Position numbers and translations under genes: made by a program. Below, one piece after another: positions 18,317-29,100 of a stretch of DNA of 64,000 nucleotides. Source of the DNA: Sphingobacterium sp. ML3W (GTDB taxonomy: Bacteria > Bacteroidota > Bacteroidia > Sphingobacteriales > Sphingobacteriaceae); the NCBI RefSeq assembly GCF_029542085.1, contig NZ_CP107036.1, positions 3,410,001 to 3,474,000 on the forward strand, read 5' to 3'. Below the pieces are notes generated by a model. It did not search any database. It was not told the origin of the DNA and saw only the letters and a list, made by a program, of their open reading frames with translations. Each line of letters begins with the position of its first letter. Position 1 is the stretch's first letter.

Positions 18317-18402
18317 TGGACATTTTGGACGCTTGGACACTGCGCTGATTATCAGAAACAAACTATTGTCCATCGAATTTAATTCGCGTCCATATATGTC
18401 CA
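18317..18402. repeat. TGTCCA inverted triplet array A
   Basis: TGGACA, TGGACG and TGGACA start at 18317, 18326 and 18334 (steps of 9 and 8). Then TGTCCA, CGTCCA and TGTCCA start at 18367, 18387 and 18397 in the opposite sense. The array lies between the tail gene 18404 and promoter P1. Confidence 0.8.
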
Positions 18403-18403
18403 A

Positions 18404-20479
18404 TTAATAAGGATGTTTTGTACCATCTACCCAAATTACCCAGTGTCCCATAACATCGAACTTATCATGCAATGGTGAACTGTCGGACGCATAATAATAC
18501 ATCATCGCATCCTTTCCACCATATCGCCACCAATAACGATCGACATTGCTCTGTAGAATAACTCTGTTTGAAGATACAATATAGTCACCATACGGTCCTT
18601 CTTCACGTACAGGATCTGGTTCGTTGTCACCATTATAATCTCTAATTTGTCTGACGACATGGACATGCAAATTGTTTACAGAAATAGCGGGAATGGAGAG
18701 ACCTGGATCTTGGTAAAATTCTATAACTAGATCCGCATAAGATCTATACGAATTATCCTGATTTTTATTTTCCAAAAGAACCCGTGCATATAGCTTACCT
18801 TCCGGAGCTATTGTTTCCGGTGTATTTACCACCACACGGAATCCCGACGCAATTGCATTAAGATCATAATGAGGATATCCAACAATTTTTGCATCCAGCG
18901 TTTCACTATTTCGCGATGGCTCAAAAGTGACTTCATCCATTAGCATCTCAATCTTTGCCCGATTCTCTCCCGCAATAAACAGTTTCTGCAGTGGATTAAT
19001 TGCCATGAACTGATTGATATTCAATTTAGCCTGTAGTTCCACCTGCTCAGAAATACAATAGAAAGCATACCAAGGCAACGAAAATTTATTGATAATCCCC
19101 TTATCCCCTCCTAATGCTAGTGAATTATCAAAAGTTCTATCTAAATTCCCGATATCATCAGCAGTTGATTCTGCAATGTGAATCGTTCCACCAAGTCCCA
19201 AAGAACCTTTGTACGACAACAGTCTAAAAGCAAACGAGTTTTTGCCATATACGTTATCAGCATTGTAGGCTAATTTACCATTTAACCCATCACCATAGCA
19301 ATTGCCAGTTTGAGTTTTACACGGCAACCTCACCCCTTCAACACCCCACAGAGTTTCGGACCTCATGAATGGTCTACCAATTGCCATAGGTGCCTCTTTA
19401 AAGGTATCCGTATATCCAATAATTACGCTTCCCTCATAGGGTAATGCCTTATACATTTCATCTGCGTCGTCTATTTTTGTAATCAGTTTGAATGCTCCAA
19501 TAGGCTGTCTTTTAATCCGTGGGATAGTTGTTTGTGCATCAGTGATATCCATACGGTTTGGCGTAGACAAAATCTTATTCGATTTTTCAAAATGGACTAC
19601 CTGATTTTGAGAATCAAAATAAACCATCACCCGATGATCATTGCGTATTGCCTTTATAAAATCAGATATTGACAATGTTGGCAGGTGCTGAGCCGGGTTA
19701 ATGGTGCCACTTGTCAAAATATCGCTTCCCTGTCTAACTCCAGTATTATCAATTATTGCGGACTTAATAAAAGGATCATTCAAATAGGAACCTACAGCCC
19801 TAAAACCCAGGAAGCTACAGACCTCTTTAATTACCCAGGTTAGATAGAATGATGCTCCATATAAAGAATCAGGCTTAACGGTGTAACCATCAGAGAAATC
19901 ATTTATTACCGATCCTTCAAGATCAATTTGACCGGATCCATCATCCTTAATTTTCATTTCCCCCTCTGCCATTGGGTTCAAATACGTTGGCAGACAAAAT
20001 GGATATCCTCCGACAGAATTGTTGATTGATACAATTTTATCATTGACACCTGCCCCAGGTCCATCGATACGGATTGATTTATGGCTTAGGAACTTTCCGT
20101 TTTTCGTAATGGTGAATACCTCCGCAATAGTTTTATCGCGCAACAGATCGGCAACGAGCGAATTGTCAACAATAAGATGCGCCTCATATCCTTTCTCTGA
20201 AACGTCATATTCAACCTTTCCACGCTTCCAGCTCATTCCCAGGAACGACACGTTGACATCAATGGATTTTCGTCCCAATCTGTTCTCCAGGAATCGGCCG
20301 TAACTAAAGGCCGCGTCGTTCTTTTCCGTTTTGGGAAACACCATTGGATAGGAAAATGAGCCTTTGATAACTGTATCTTCATTGAAAGACGTGGCAACGA
20401 ATTTAACAGTCAGTTTGCTTTCCGGTGCCACGTCCAAGATGACGCCATTGTCTGTAATAATTGCGAATGATGCCGCCAT
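18404..20479 (-). CDS. Tail-tip/baseplate-associated structural protein
   Basis: A 691-residue protein without signal peptide. Nothing enzymatic is recognised. The N-terminal ~200 residues are beta-rich (FATSFNEDTVIKGSFSYPMV), and the C terminus carries a Tyr/Trp-rich segment. Its place after the fibre and amidase genes, at the end of the tail operon, marks it as a virion component, probably tail tip or baseplate. The role is inferred from position. Confidence 0.65.
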   Translation of the reverse strand: MAASFAIITDNGVILDVAPESKLTVKFVATSFNEDTVIKGSFSYPMVFPKTEKNDAAFSYGRFLENRLGRKSIDVNVSFLGMSWKRGKVEYDVSEKGYEAHLIVDNSLVADLLRDKTIAEVFTITKNGKFLSHKSIRIDGPGAGVNDKIVSINNSVGGYPFCLPTYLNPMAEGEMKIKDDGSGQIDLEGSVINDFSDGYTVKPDSLYGASFYLTWVIKEVCSFLGFRAVGSYLNDPFIKSAIIDNTGVRQGSDILTSGTINPAQHLPTLSISDFIKAIRNDHRVMVYFDSQNQVVHFEKSNKILSTPNRMDITDAQTTIPRIKRQPIGAFKLITKIDDADEMYKALPYEGSVIIGYTDTFKEAPMAIGRPFMRSETLWGVEGVRLPCKTQTGNCYGDGLNGKLAYNADNVYGKNSFAFRLLSYKGSLGLGGTIHIAESTADDIGNLDRTFDNSLALGGDKGIINKFSLPWYAFYCISEQVELQAKLNINQFMAINPLQKLFIAGENRAKIEMLMDEVTFEPSRNSETLDAKIVGYPHYDLNAIASGFRVVVNTPETIAPEGKLYARVLLENKNQDNSYRSYADLVIEFYQDPGLSIPAISVNNLHVHVVRQIRDYNGDNEPDPVREEGPYGDYIVSSNRVILQSNVDRYWWRYGGKDAMMYYYASDSSPLHDKFDVMGHWVIWVDGTKHPY

Positions 20480-20480
20480 A

Positions 20481-20954
20481 TTATTTTATCAATGGTTTGA
20501 ACATATACCAGGGGAATTGCTTACCTGGATCCGGTTTTCTTCCAGGAGCGATGTCACTATGGCCAATGATATCCTGAATACCATAATTTGCAATAATAGC
20601 TTTGCAAACTTCAACAGCTGTATTGAGTTGAACATCGGTATACTCTTGTGTTCCCGTATTCTGCAACTCAATACCGATGCTGTAACTGTTTAGTCCTGTC
20701 AAGCCATTCCATTTGCTCACACCAGCGTGCCAGGCCTTTTGATTGAATGGTACCAATTGCGTAACCACTCCATCCCGGCTAATGTGCAAATGCGCTGAGA
20801 CCTGGCTTTTTGGATCAGTCATCCAATTAATCGCACTTGTGGCATTTGGCGCTGCATCGTAATGCATCACGATATAAATAGGAGTGATAACGCTCCCTTT
20901 GTTTGGAGTGGCCCGAAAAGCCACTCCAACTAGTTTGTTGTCTTTGATTTGCAT
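20481..20954 (-). CDS. N-acetylmuramoyl-L-alanine amidase, phage endolysin
   Basis: A 157-residue Amidase_2 domain protein of about the minimal enzyme length. Zinc ligands expected are H31 (IVMHYDA), H132 (GHSDIAPGRKPDPG) and D142; E96 lies in IGIELQNTG. It cuts the bond between muramic acid and the peptide. It has no signal peptide, so it needs the holin at 32 kb to reach the wall. It sits in the tail operon, far from the holin and spanin genes, 2 nt from the downstream tail gene. Confidence 0.92.
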   Translation of the reverse strand: MQIKDNKLVGVAFRATPNKGSVITPIYIVMHYDAAPNATSAINWMTDPKSQVSAHLHISRDGVVTQLVPFNQKAWHAGVSKWNGLTGLNSYSIGIELQNTGTQEYTDVQLNTAVEVCKAIIANYGIQDIIGHSDIAPGRKPDPGKQFPWYMFKPLIK

Positions 20955-20955
20955 T

Positions 20956-22488
20956 CTAAATTTCTATTAATCTTGTTTTACCTAATTCATCTACTACTCC
21001 TACGTAGTTGATATTTGCCGTATCAATATTAAATGTGTGTGATGTATTCAAGTCATTTGAATAGAGAACAGGAGCTATAGAGTATATGTCAGTGGAAGTA
21101 GTGAATACAACTGCCCGGGTATCTTTATTTGTATAAATAGTCACCTGATTACCATTCTTATAATATGAGACAGAAAGACTAACATTATCATAATAATTTC
21201 CTTCTCCAACCTCTAATACAACTGATTTTATACCCTCCACAGCGTTCCGAAAAGGAAAATCAACAAGATATTTATTGTTTCCAAGACGCATTAATTTACC
21301 TCCCGTACTTTTAATGCTTTTATCGGCCAACGGTGTACCAGTAAGATCTATTTCAATAGACAGTGGTGTGTTCAGCTGTTCTAATAAAATTCCATCAGAT
21401 AGGCCGTTCTGTATAGTTTTTAAATCTTCCCAAAGAAGAGTAATATAAACTTTAGAGTGCATGACTGTCGCTACGGCTTTTTTCGTAAGTTCTCGGAACC
21501 AATAATACTCTGACAACTCACCGAAGCCAGCTATCCAGCATTCATTTCTTAAACCCGAACTATCAAGATAAGTGCCCAATGTCTTACACAAGTCTTCCAA
21601 TGCCTGATTTGTCTTTGCTGAATGGTGGTGTGAGAAATCTGTATAGGCACCTCTATTCGTGTAAGCCTGCATTGTTTTATCACGCAACAATTGATTTGCT
21701 TTCTCTTGAGCACCTGGATTTGTAGAAATATAACTATCAACCCATCGTGTAGTAATACGGCGATCTACAAGATCTTTTCTACTTTGTTGGAGATCATTAC
21801 CCAAAGCTATTCCATCAATCTTGCTTTTCCCATAATAATAATACGCTCCGTTTGTATTACTTTGACGACCAAACAGATACAATTTTTTGTAAACTTCCGG
21901 ACTAATATCCCTACCATTCCGATATGAGAAGGCACTACATGGCTTTAATTCTAGTGAATCAAACCAGGCAGTTTGCCGCTCTTTGATTCCCTTAAGTTCA
22001 GACAAATTACTAACTCCTGCCACCCCGTTAACTACATCATAACCATATTTCCCCCCACTGATATCATACAATTCCTGTCCATGATTTGGGAATAATTCTG
22101 CTTTTGGATCACCGGCATTTACATTAAAATAGGTGGCGCCTAAATTTGTCCATCCCTTACTACTATGATCCGGTATAAGTTCATCCAGTCCAGTAACAGG
22201 ATTAATCCATTTATCCGTTGAAAAATAATGTTCCAATTCAACTAAACCAGTCCCTACCATATTAACATATTCAGTGTTTGAAAGTGCTGTGCCGCCACCT
22301 GGATTATAGGCATTTGTAAACATCGTATACTTTATACCATATTTGAATGCTTGAAACAACTGGAAATTCGCGAACAATCTAAGTCCAGAATCCGTATTTT
22401 GTTGTACGGCGAACCGCTTGCCGTAACGATAATCGCAAATTTTGGCTTCCAAATCTTTGCGAGGAAAAATCAATGCTTGCAATACCAT
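20956..22488 (-). CDS. Tail-fibre region protein, possibly deacetylase-like
   Basis: A 510-residue protein in the fibre position. The middle has pieces in the order of a NodB/CE4 deacetylase: GATYFNVNAGD, an NHGQELYD segment, CSAFSYRNGR and FSHHHS, followed by WIAGFGELSEYYWFRE. The canonical FDDG motif is not visible, so activity is doubtful. The last ~130 residues are beta-rich. It may bind or edit host surface glycans, but the family is a weak call. It overlaps the upstream gene stop by one base (TAATG). Confidence 0.5.
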   Translation of the reverse strand: MVLQALIFPRKDLEAKICDYRYGKRFAVQQNTDSGLRLFANFQLFQAFKYGIKYTMFTNAYNPGGGTALSNTEYVNMVGTGLVELEHYFSTDKWINPVTGLDELIPDHSSKGWTNLGATYFNVNAGDPKAELFPNHGQELYDISGGKYGYDVVNGVAGVSNLSELKGIKERQTAWFDSLELKPCSAFSYRNGRDISPEVYKKLYLFGRQSNTNGAYYYYGKSKIDGIALGNDLQQSRKDLVDRRITTRWVDSYISTNPGAQEKANQLLRDKTMQAYTNRGAYTDFSHHHSAKTNQALEDLCKTLGTYLDSSGLRNECWIAGFGELSEYYWFRELTKKAVATVMHSKVYITLLWEDLKTIQNGLSDGILLEQLNTPLSIEIDLTGTPLADKSIKSTGGKLMRLGNNKYLVDFPFRNAVEGIKSVVLEVGEGNYYDNVSLSVSYYKNGNQVTIYTNKDTRAVVFTTSTDIYSIAPVLYSNDLNTSHTFNIDTANINYVGVVDELGKTRLIEI

Positions 22489-24086
22489 TATTTCTTCATT
22501 CTAATAGCATAAGAATTCGAGTTACCATCTTCAAAGGCAAAAAACTGATTCTTCATTAGATCAGTTGGGGAAACTCCATCCCATACCTCAATAGGAAACT
22601 CAGCGCCACCGGCAGTAATGAAGGCAAACTTTACACTATCTGTTGTATTGGTGGGTTGATCGGAACTCTGTCCGCCGCCATTATTACCAGCTTTTATCTC
22701 AAGTTCACCAAAACCTATAATTACTGGTTTTTTGTAAGGTTCGTATGGAAGCGCAACAACCCCAGCATTGAACATGATATTTGGATTAGAAATACCCCCG
22801 CGCATTACGGTACATCCCAACCAATTTGGAGATATGCCTGTAGGATATGTAAATACTTTTGGAAGGGTGCCAGTAGAATAGTTCCCAGCATATCCATCCT
22901 TAGTATTATCGGTATACCAGGCTGCATGGCCTGTGCTGATAACCATTGCGCCAAGTGTAAATTGGTCGCCCGCTTTAAACCTGGACACGTCAATCCAAAC
23001 TATTTCCCATCCGGATCCAGATTGAATATTACCAGCACTGTCAAAATATTTACCAAGAATCCGCATGCTCGGGTCTAATAAATTATTCCCATACTCTAAT
23101 TTATAATCAGACGTTTTTACAGCTAATGCAAGTTGTGACTCTAATGTTAACACTTTTTTATTGGCAGCAGTCAAATCTGAATCAATACCAACATAATTTA
23201 CTTCGAACTCAATAGCAAACTCAAGCGGATGGATACCCATATTTGACGCAGACCCAACAACAGGAGCACTTGTTGATGTTCCTCTCGCGCCTCCTTTTGT
23301 TCCAATAGGGAGTGCTATCCTTGTTGGCAATGCCCCATCTACCATCTTTCTGACACCTGCTAACCAACCAGCTTCAACGTAAAAATTGTTAAAGTGGGTA
23401 CCATCAAGAAATGTATTAACTCCTACGGTTGCGCAATTCAATAAAACTTCCTGCATGTTTCGCAAAGTAGCAACACTCGATCCGACTGGTGTTTCATCTT
23501 TAAAAACGGCCGCTTTGATATCACCTACCTTATGTGCAAAAATTCTTATCAGTCCAATTTTGCCACTTTTAGGCGCGGGTTTCCTCAGATTTACCTCTGC
23601 AAATACACTGGTGTCTGTAATATTGTAAGTTTCAATATCTTGCAAGATTCCAAAAGGGACATTCCCTCCATTAACAATGGAATCAATCGGCTTTATGGAT
23701 TTATAAACTACATCTCCACTTGTTGCTTTGGCATCTCCCTCGACAACCTTCCCATCAGCGGGATTTACAGGATAAGGTGACGAAGTTCCTAAACTCCACA
23801 ACCCAGTCTCAAAGCTCCACCAATTCGTATTATCATAACCTTTAGGAGCTTCCCAAGCAGATCCAGTTGCATTTTTATACCATCCAATAGCCTTTGTCAT
23901 CTTACGATTAGAGGTTAAAGGCAATGGATTAGGGGGATTCAGCAAAACAGCAGTAGCTTCCGATGCTCCACCTGCCACCATTTTAACTTCTAATGAAGCT
24001 TCTATTGTGGATTCTTTTACACTTTTGGCCATATCCGCGACAACTTTTGATCCAGCTATGACAGTGACTTTATATGAATTACTCAT
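22488..24086 (-). CDS. Putative tail fibre protein
   Basis: A 532-residue Gly/Ser/Thr-rich protein. The N-terminal ~60 residues (SVKESTIEASLEVKMVAGG) may attach it to the tail; the middle is beta-rich. A short coiled-coil-like stretch (NKKVLTLESQLALAV) lies near residue 320. The C terminus has a flexible GNNGGGQSS linker, then a compact domain ending SYAIRMKK. This layout suits a receptor-binding fibre. It is co-transcribed with the deacetylase-like protein. Confidence 0.6.
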   Translation of the reverse strand: MSNSYKVTVIAGSKVVADMAKSVKESTIEASLEVKMVAGGASEATAVLLNPPNPLPLTSNRKMTKAIGWYKNATGSAWEAPKGYDNTNWWSFETGLWSLGTSSPYPVNPADGKVVEGDAKATSGDVVYKSIKPIDSIVNGGNVPFGILQDIETYNITDTSVFAEVNLRKPAPKSGKIGLIRIFAHKVGDIKAAVFKDETPVGSSVATLRNMQEVLLNCATVGVNTFLDGTHFNNFYVEAGWLAGVRKMVDGALPTRIALPIGTKGGARGTSTSAPVVGSASNMGIHPLEFAIEFEVNYVGIDSDLTAANKKVLTLESQLALAVKTSDYKLEYGNNLLDPSMRILGKYFDSAGNIQSGSGWEIVWIDVSRFKAGDQFTLGAMVISTGHAAWYTDNTKDGYAGNYSTGTLPKVFTYPTGISPNWLGCTVMRGGISNPNIMFNAGVVALPYEPYKKPVIIGFGELEIKAGNNGGGQSSDQPTNTTDSVKFAFITAGGAEFPIEVWDGVSPTDLMKNQFFAFEDGNSNSYAIRMKK

Positions 24087-24090
24087 TATT

Positions 24091-24459
24091 TTATTTAGTT
24101 ACAATACCTGTTAATATCAATTTTCCTCGTACCATAGTTGCGCGTTCACTTCCGTCTATTATCAAAATATCGTAGTAATACACATCTCGTTTTAGTTCTA
24201 TCGTGTTTAATCCAAAATGCAATGTCAGAACCGTAGGTTCAACTGTTAGCCCTTTGTTTCCTATTGTCAGTTCAAGAGCGATATCACTCGTATTAAGATC
24301 ACTTTTGAATTGTATGCGAATATTTTTCCCCATTAAACTCCAAGGAACTATGTTTCCCGTCGATTCTTCAACAACCTCCCAGCCCCAAAACTTGAATTCC
24401 TCACTTGTACCACGAATCACCGTGATGTCGAATTCATTTAAATCAATATTATAATCCAT
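24091..24459 (-). CDS. BppU-like beta-sandwich tail protein
   Basis: A 122-residue beta-rich domain. The pattern RGTSEEFKFWGWEV, then IRIQFKSD, then VYYYDILIIDGS, is like the N-terminal domain of baseplate upper proteins and small phage domains that join fibres to the tail. It sits 5 nt before the fibre gene and 9 nt after the 536-residue tail gene. It is probably a connector; the family call rests on pattern only. Confidence 0.5.
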   Translation of the reverse strand: MDYNIDLNEFDITVIRGTSEEFKFWGWEVVEESTGNIVPWSLMGKNIRIQFKSDLNTSDIALELTIGNKGLTVEPTVLTLHFGLNTIELKRDVYYYDILIIDGSERATMVRGKLILTGIVTK

Positions 24460-24467
24460 AGCTATTT

Positions 24468-26054
24468 TTAATTTTCATAAAACAATTCTTGCAGATGCTG
24501 ACCGGAAATTTCGAACGATTGAGCATACAAGCCGTTCCCGTCCTGAATTTCTTCAATAGATGAGCTTGAGAGATTAACAGGCCACCATTTTCCATCAACA
24601 TAGGTCAACTTATCCTTACTCAAATAAAAGTCTCGCATCGCTTTGATTTCTGCCTTTGATTTGAATCCAGTATTGACTTTTTCCTTTTCCTGGCTGGTCA
24701 AATCGATATCGACATTTTCTCCATTCTCCAACACAAAATCTTTCACTTGGATAATGCGAGCGCTATCCTTCTCAAATTCCAAAGAGTTTGATTTTTTTCC
24801 GTATGTATAGAAGGTTTCAAAGCTTCCCTGAGAATTTTGGAACAGAAAAAAACGTTTATATGGTAAATACCTGTTGTCAACACTATAGGTAATTGTCTCC
24901 GATAATTGCTTTCCTTCTGATTGTAGATAAACAGAATAAGACACCACAGACAATTCGGGATATAAAGTATTCGCACCAATCTGATCCAACCCTATAGGAA
25001 TGATTATTTTCCCATACTTTACGACCAAATCAAAAGAATGAACTTCGAAAATATAGGGCGTACCATCGTTATACACTAGTTCGACGATTACTTTTATATC
25101 AGATAGAGAAGCCGAAACATTTAACCAGGATATCCATTGTGGCTGATCAGGGGTAACTTTCTTAGTTCTTGAAGTTGTCAGGAACTTTACTTTATCATCT
25201 ACCTTTAAGGAATCCACTAACGAAGTACCTATTAAATTCTTTGGAAGTCCTCCAAAAATAGCCGCAAAACTACCTGATCTTAAAGACATTCGAGCAACTT
25301 GTGGCTCGCCATAAAGCTCAGTAACTTGGATAAAGAATGACCGAATCACTTTTCCTTTTCCAAATACAACATCATAAAGTGATGGTCTATCGGGACCATT
25401 ATCCAATACAAATGCTGTTAATGGACTGGAGAAATCCCAAAAAGCTTTCCCATCCAATCCAGGAGCAAGTGCCGCCGAAACAACAGATTGCTCATTGCCT
25501 TCTAGGTCAAACGCAAACATCTCAACGTAGATTTTTAGATTAGGCGTGTAAGTTATATCTACAGCCGTTTGTTCTATACCCAATAACGGATGTGGGAAAG
25601 CTTCTGCATCTAAACTCACTTCCAGCGAACTATCATTTTTTTTCGATGTAAAAACAAGTGTCTGCTCATCGACATTGATAGAAAATAGAGAACCGACATT
25701 GAAAGCTTGCAACATTGCCGTTTTTACCCGTTCTAGCCAAGCCGTTTTTGGTTCTAATGGCTCCGCTATTCGATGTGGAATCCTAAACTTACCTGGTGTT
25801 TGACCATATTCACAAGAAAATGGTAATACAGTCTGACCGATTGAAAGCGTAAAGCTCCAATCCTCATACATAACATAAGTATTCTCAAAATCAGTAATAA
25901 TGATTGTAGCATCATTTTCAACACTAGTAAAATCCAAAATAAATATCAACTTCCGCCCATAATCTTGAACGACTTGGTCCGTAAAGAACTCGAATAAAAT
26001 CGGGTTCCTAGACCAGCTTATTTCGTTGGGTTGACGTGTTATTTGAATTGCCAT
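24468..26054 (-). CDS. Tail structural protein downstream of the tape measure
   Basis: A 528-residue, mostly beta protein. The start at 26054 (MAIQITRQPN) is the first ATG; the longer frame would need a non-ATG start inside the promoter box. The place right after the tape measure matches a distal tail or tail-tip protein. No enzymatic motif is seen. It heads a unit with its own promoter (P2) that continues to 18404. Confidence 0.65.
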   Translation of the reverse strand: MAIQITRQPNEISWSRNPILFEFFTDQVVQDYGRKLIFILDFTSVENDATIIITDFENTYVMYEDWSFTLSIGQTVLPFSCEYGQTPGKFRIPHRIAEPLEPKTAWLERVKTAMLQAFNVGSLFSINVDEQTLVFTSKKNDSSLEVSLDAEAFPHPLLGIEQTAVDITYTPNLKIYVEMFAFDLEGNEQSVVSAALAPGLDGKAFWDFSSPLTAFVLDNGPDRPSLYDVVFGKGKVIRSFFIQVTELYGEPQVARMSLRSGSFAAIFGGLPKNLIGTSLVDSLKVDDKVKFLTTSRTKKVTPDQPQWISWLNVSASLSDIKVIVELVYNDGTPYIFEVHSFDLVVKYGKIIIPIGLDQIGANTLYPELSVVSYSVYLQSEGKQLSETITYSVDNRYLPYKRFFLFQNSQGSFETFYTYGKKSNSLEFEKDSARIIQVKDFVLENGENVDIDLTSQEKEKVNTGFKSKAEIKAMRDFYLSKDKLTYVDGKWWPVNLSSSSIEEIQDGNGLYAQSFEISGQHLQELFYEN

Positions 26055-26058
26055 AATA

Positions 26059-26094
26059 CAAAAATGCCTTTCCCTCAATAAAAGGGAAAGGACA
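26059..26094 (-). promoter_or_regulatory. Phage promoter P2 (TGTCCTTTC-N20-ATTTTTG)
   Basis: Boxes at 26086-26094 and 26059-26065, spacer exactly 20 bp, ATG 4 nt after the second box. The spacer also folds into a 9-bp hairpin (CCTTTCCCT / AGGGAAAGG) behind the tape measure stop, so the element may double as a terminator for the upstream gene. Confidence 0.75.
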
Positions 26095-26113
26095 CTATAA
26101 CGGACTTAAATAA

Positions 26114-29100
26114 CTAAGAATCTACGCTATTTTGGATATTGACAATTTTCTGATTATGATCCTGTACCAAATGATAACTTTGGACAACTTCAATTTTTGA
26201 AATTTTATCATCAACATACCCTTTAATAATCTTTGCAAATTGATTATAGTCGATTTTTTCCGCGCCGGAATAATTTACAACTGGAGGAGGCACGACAACA
26301 GTACCACTTGACGATCTTCGTGTTGATTCCTCAGCTATTATTGCATCAGAATTTATGCCGATAGATGCACCGTTACGCCGCTGGCTATTGTAAATCAAAG
26401 CGTCTACCACATCTTTATTATTGGCATACGTATCGCGCGATAAAATCGGTTCACCACCTTCAATATTAGCAATAAGGTTATTCCGACGATCTACTAGGTT
26501 GATACCTCCCTGAGCGTGGGATGGCCCAGCCGGGATGAATCCACCTTTGGCAAATTGCGGAGGTTTCTGCGTAGCAATAATTGCTGTTTGCGCCAAACCT
26601 GCTGCCGCCGCCGCCGCTGCCAACCAAACGTTAGGTAAGGCTTTTGTGACAGCCAAAGCAGTGTTAATGACAGATTGGATAATGGACGCTTTTTGATCGG
26701 CTTTCCAGGCTCTTAATTTTTCGGCTCTTACTTGTTTATCATACTTATCATTAATCGCCTTTTTCTGATTTTCCGTTAAATTTTTATTAGAAAGTTCTTT
26801 CTCCCGTTGCTTGTCAAGATTGGAAAGAACAGCGTCCAATTCTGCCTGTCGATTATTCGACATAATTGCAGCAACAGCATCTGCAGTCGATTGTGCAATG
26901 TCCAATAATGCACCCCTTCTTTCCTTTTGCCTATCAATTTCGACATTATTCCGTTGAATATCATACTTAGCCTCTAACGCCGCTTTTAACTGCAAAAAGG
27001 CTTCGGTTTCCAAAAGCTCTGCATCAAACTTTGCTTTCAGTTGTTCGAGTTCAGATGTATAAGCCGTCTTAATTTTCTCAAGCTTTTTATCGTATCTATT
27101 GGACGATGAATTCTCTGTTTCAGATTCCAGACGCTTTGTTTCGTCCTTAATTCGGGATTCTTCGCGAACGACGGCATCTGCCAACGCCTTTGCACGATCT
27201 TCTTTTAATTTTACTAAGACAGCTGCATCATTGGCGGCTTCGCGCTCCAGTTCGTCGTAAAACTTATTGATATTGTCACGCTCTTTTTGGAGTTCGGACG
27301 CATGTTTATTCGCTAAACCAGTATTAAGCTCCTCAATTTTCCGGTTTGTATCCGTAGCCTGTTTTAAACGAAGGTTTGAAAGGGAGGATTCACGTTCTAC
27401 TTCTAAGAGAGCAATACGGCCATCAGCTTCCACCTGTTGTTCCCTGGAAGCTCCTTTTTGCGATTTGAATTCCTCCCACGCATCAATCTGTTTTTGATAT
27501 TTATCGCGTTCAGCCTGTAATTCCTTTTCATTTTGAGAGAGAGATTCCAAAAGTTGAGTAGCTCCAAAATCCTCGGATGCTTTGACCAGTTTTTTGTACA
27601 TCTCAGCGGCCTTATCGATCTCCTTTTCCGCGTCTGATTTACCGGACTTCGTTTTCTTTGTACCTTCTAATGTTTTTCCAGTTGCTGGCTTTGCTCCCGG
27701 CAGGTCAGGATCCAACATTACCGAACGGGATTTCTCAATTTCATACAAATACTTTTCCTGTTCATCGGTCAACTTTTGCCCACGCTTTTGCAATTCCAAA
27801 ATTGCACGGTAAGCATCATCGCTTGCAACCTTACTTCTATTGGTAAATTCGGTAATCTCAGATTTCCAAACACCCTTTTTATCAATACCAAAAAGGGATA
27901 AGAACCCACCTTCTTTTGAATTGTTCAATCTATTCTGAGAATCCTTAGCATTCTTTGCCATAACCTCAGAATATTGCTTTTGCGCTTCAAAAATTCCGTT
28001 TAAGCTGTCAATTTCGCCTTTATGTCGAATGTTATATAATTCCTGTTCAGCTAGCGACATTTGATAAACTTTCTGTCTGTTAATATCTAAAGCTTCACCA
28101 TAGGCATTCCATTCTGTAACCGACTCAGGCAATACTTTTGAAATTTGCTGAATAATTTCTTTTAGTTCACTTTCCTCAGCCTTGTTAAGAGAAACCTGAC
28201 TTTTTAAGATATCATACCTATCAGTAAGTTTGGTTAATTCTTTTCCTTTATCTTCGAATGCTTTATCCTGATTTCGTGATGAAGAAATTAGTTGATCAAT
28301 ACCCGAACGAGTATCAACCATTGCAGCTGTTATATCTGTCAGCCAACTACGCATACCTGATTTTTGCCACGCATTGGATAAACGATTGGATAACTTATCC
28401 AAGTTAGCCCCAAGCGTATTGTTCATGGTATTGAACTCATCCATAATAGAGGTACCTTCATCAAATGATGATGTAGCCTCCTGTTGACGTTTACGGACAA
28501 GATCAATGTTTTCAGCCATTGAACTCAAAGCAGCAATACCGCGTGAACCGGACACTTCCAATACGCCCATATTTTTTGCCATTACCTCCAAACCTCCACC
28601 AGTAGATTTAGCATTGGCTAATACCCTTAATAATGCTTCGTTCGCATCATTTTTCAGTAATGAGCTAAATTCTGATACGGACATACCTGCAATTTTTGCG
28701 TATCGCGGTATATCGGATCCAATGCCAACAATAAACTGACCTATTGCAGTACTGGCAGATTCCATTGATTGCCCAAGTTCTGATTGTGCGGAAGCTATCC
28801 CCAGGACAGCAGGGAGTGAAATATTCGCCGCCGGGGCCACACCTGCCAGACGATTAGCAAAATCAACTAATTCGCTTTCAGCTGCAGTACCGGATGCACC
28901 CAATGTATTGATTGCTGAACCGACTTTTATTAGCGCATCTTCGATACCGAAAGTATCTTTCAATTTGAAGATATCGGTTAATTTACCGAGTGAATTTATA
29001 GCCTCTTCGGTTCCCCCAAGATCCTCCCCAAGTGCCACACCGATCTTATCAGCGGCTCTAACAAATCCTTCAACCTCACGTTCAGCAGATATACCCAATT

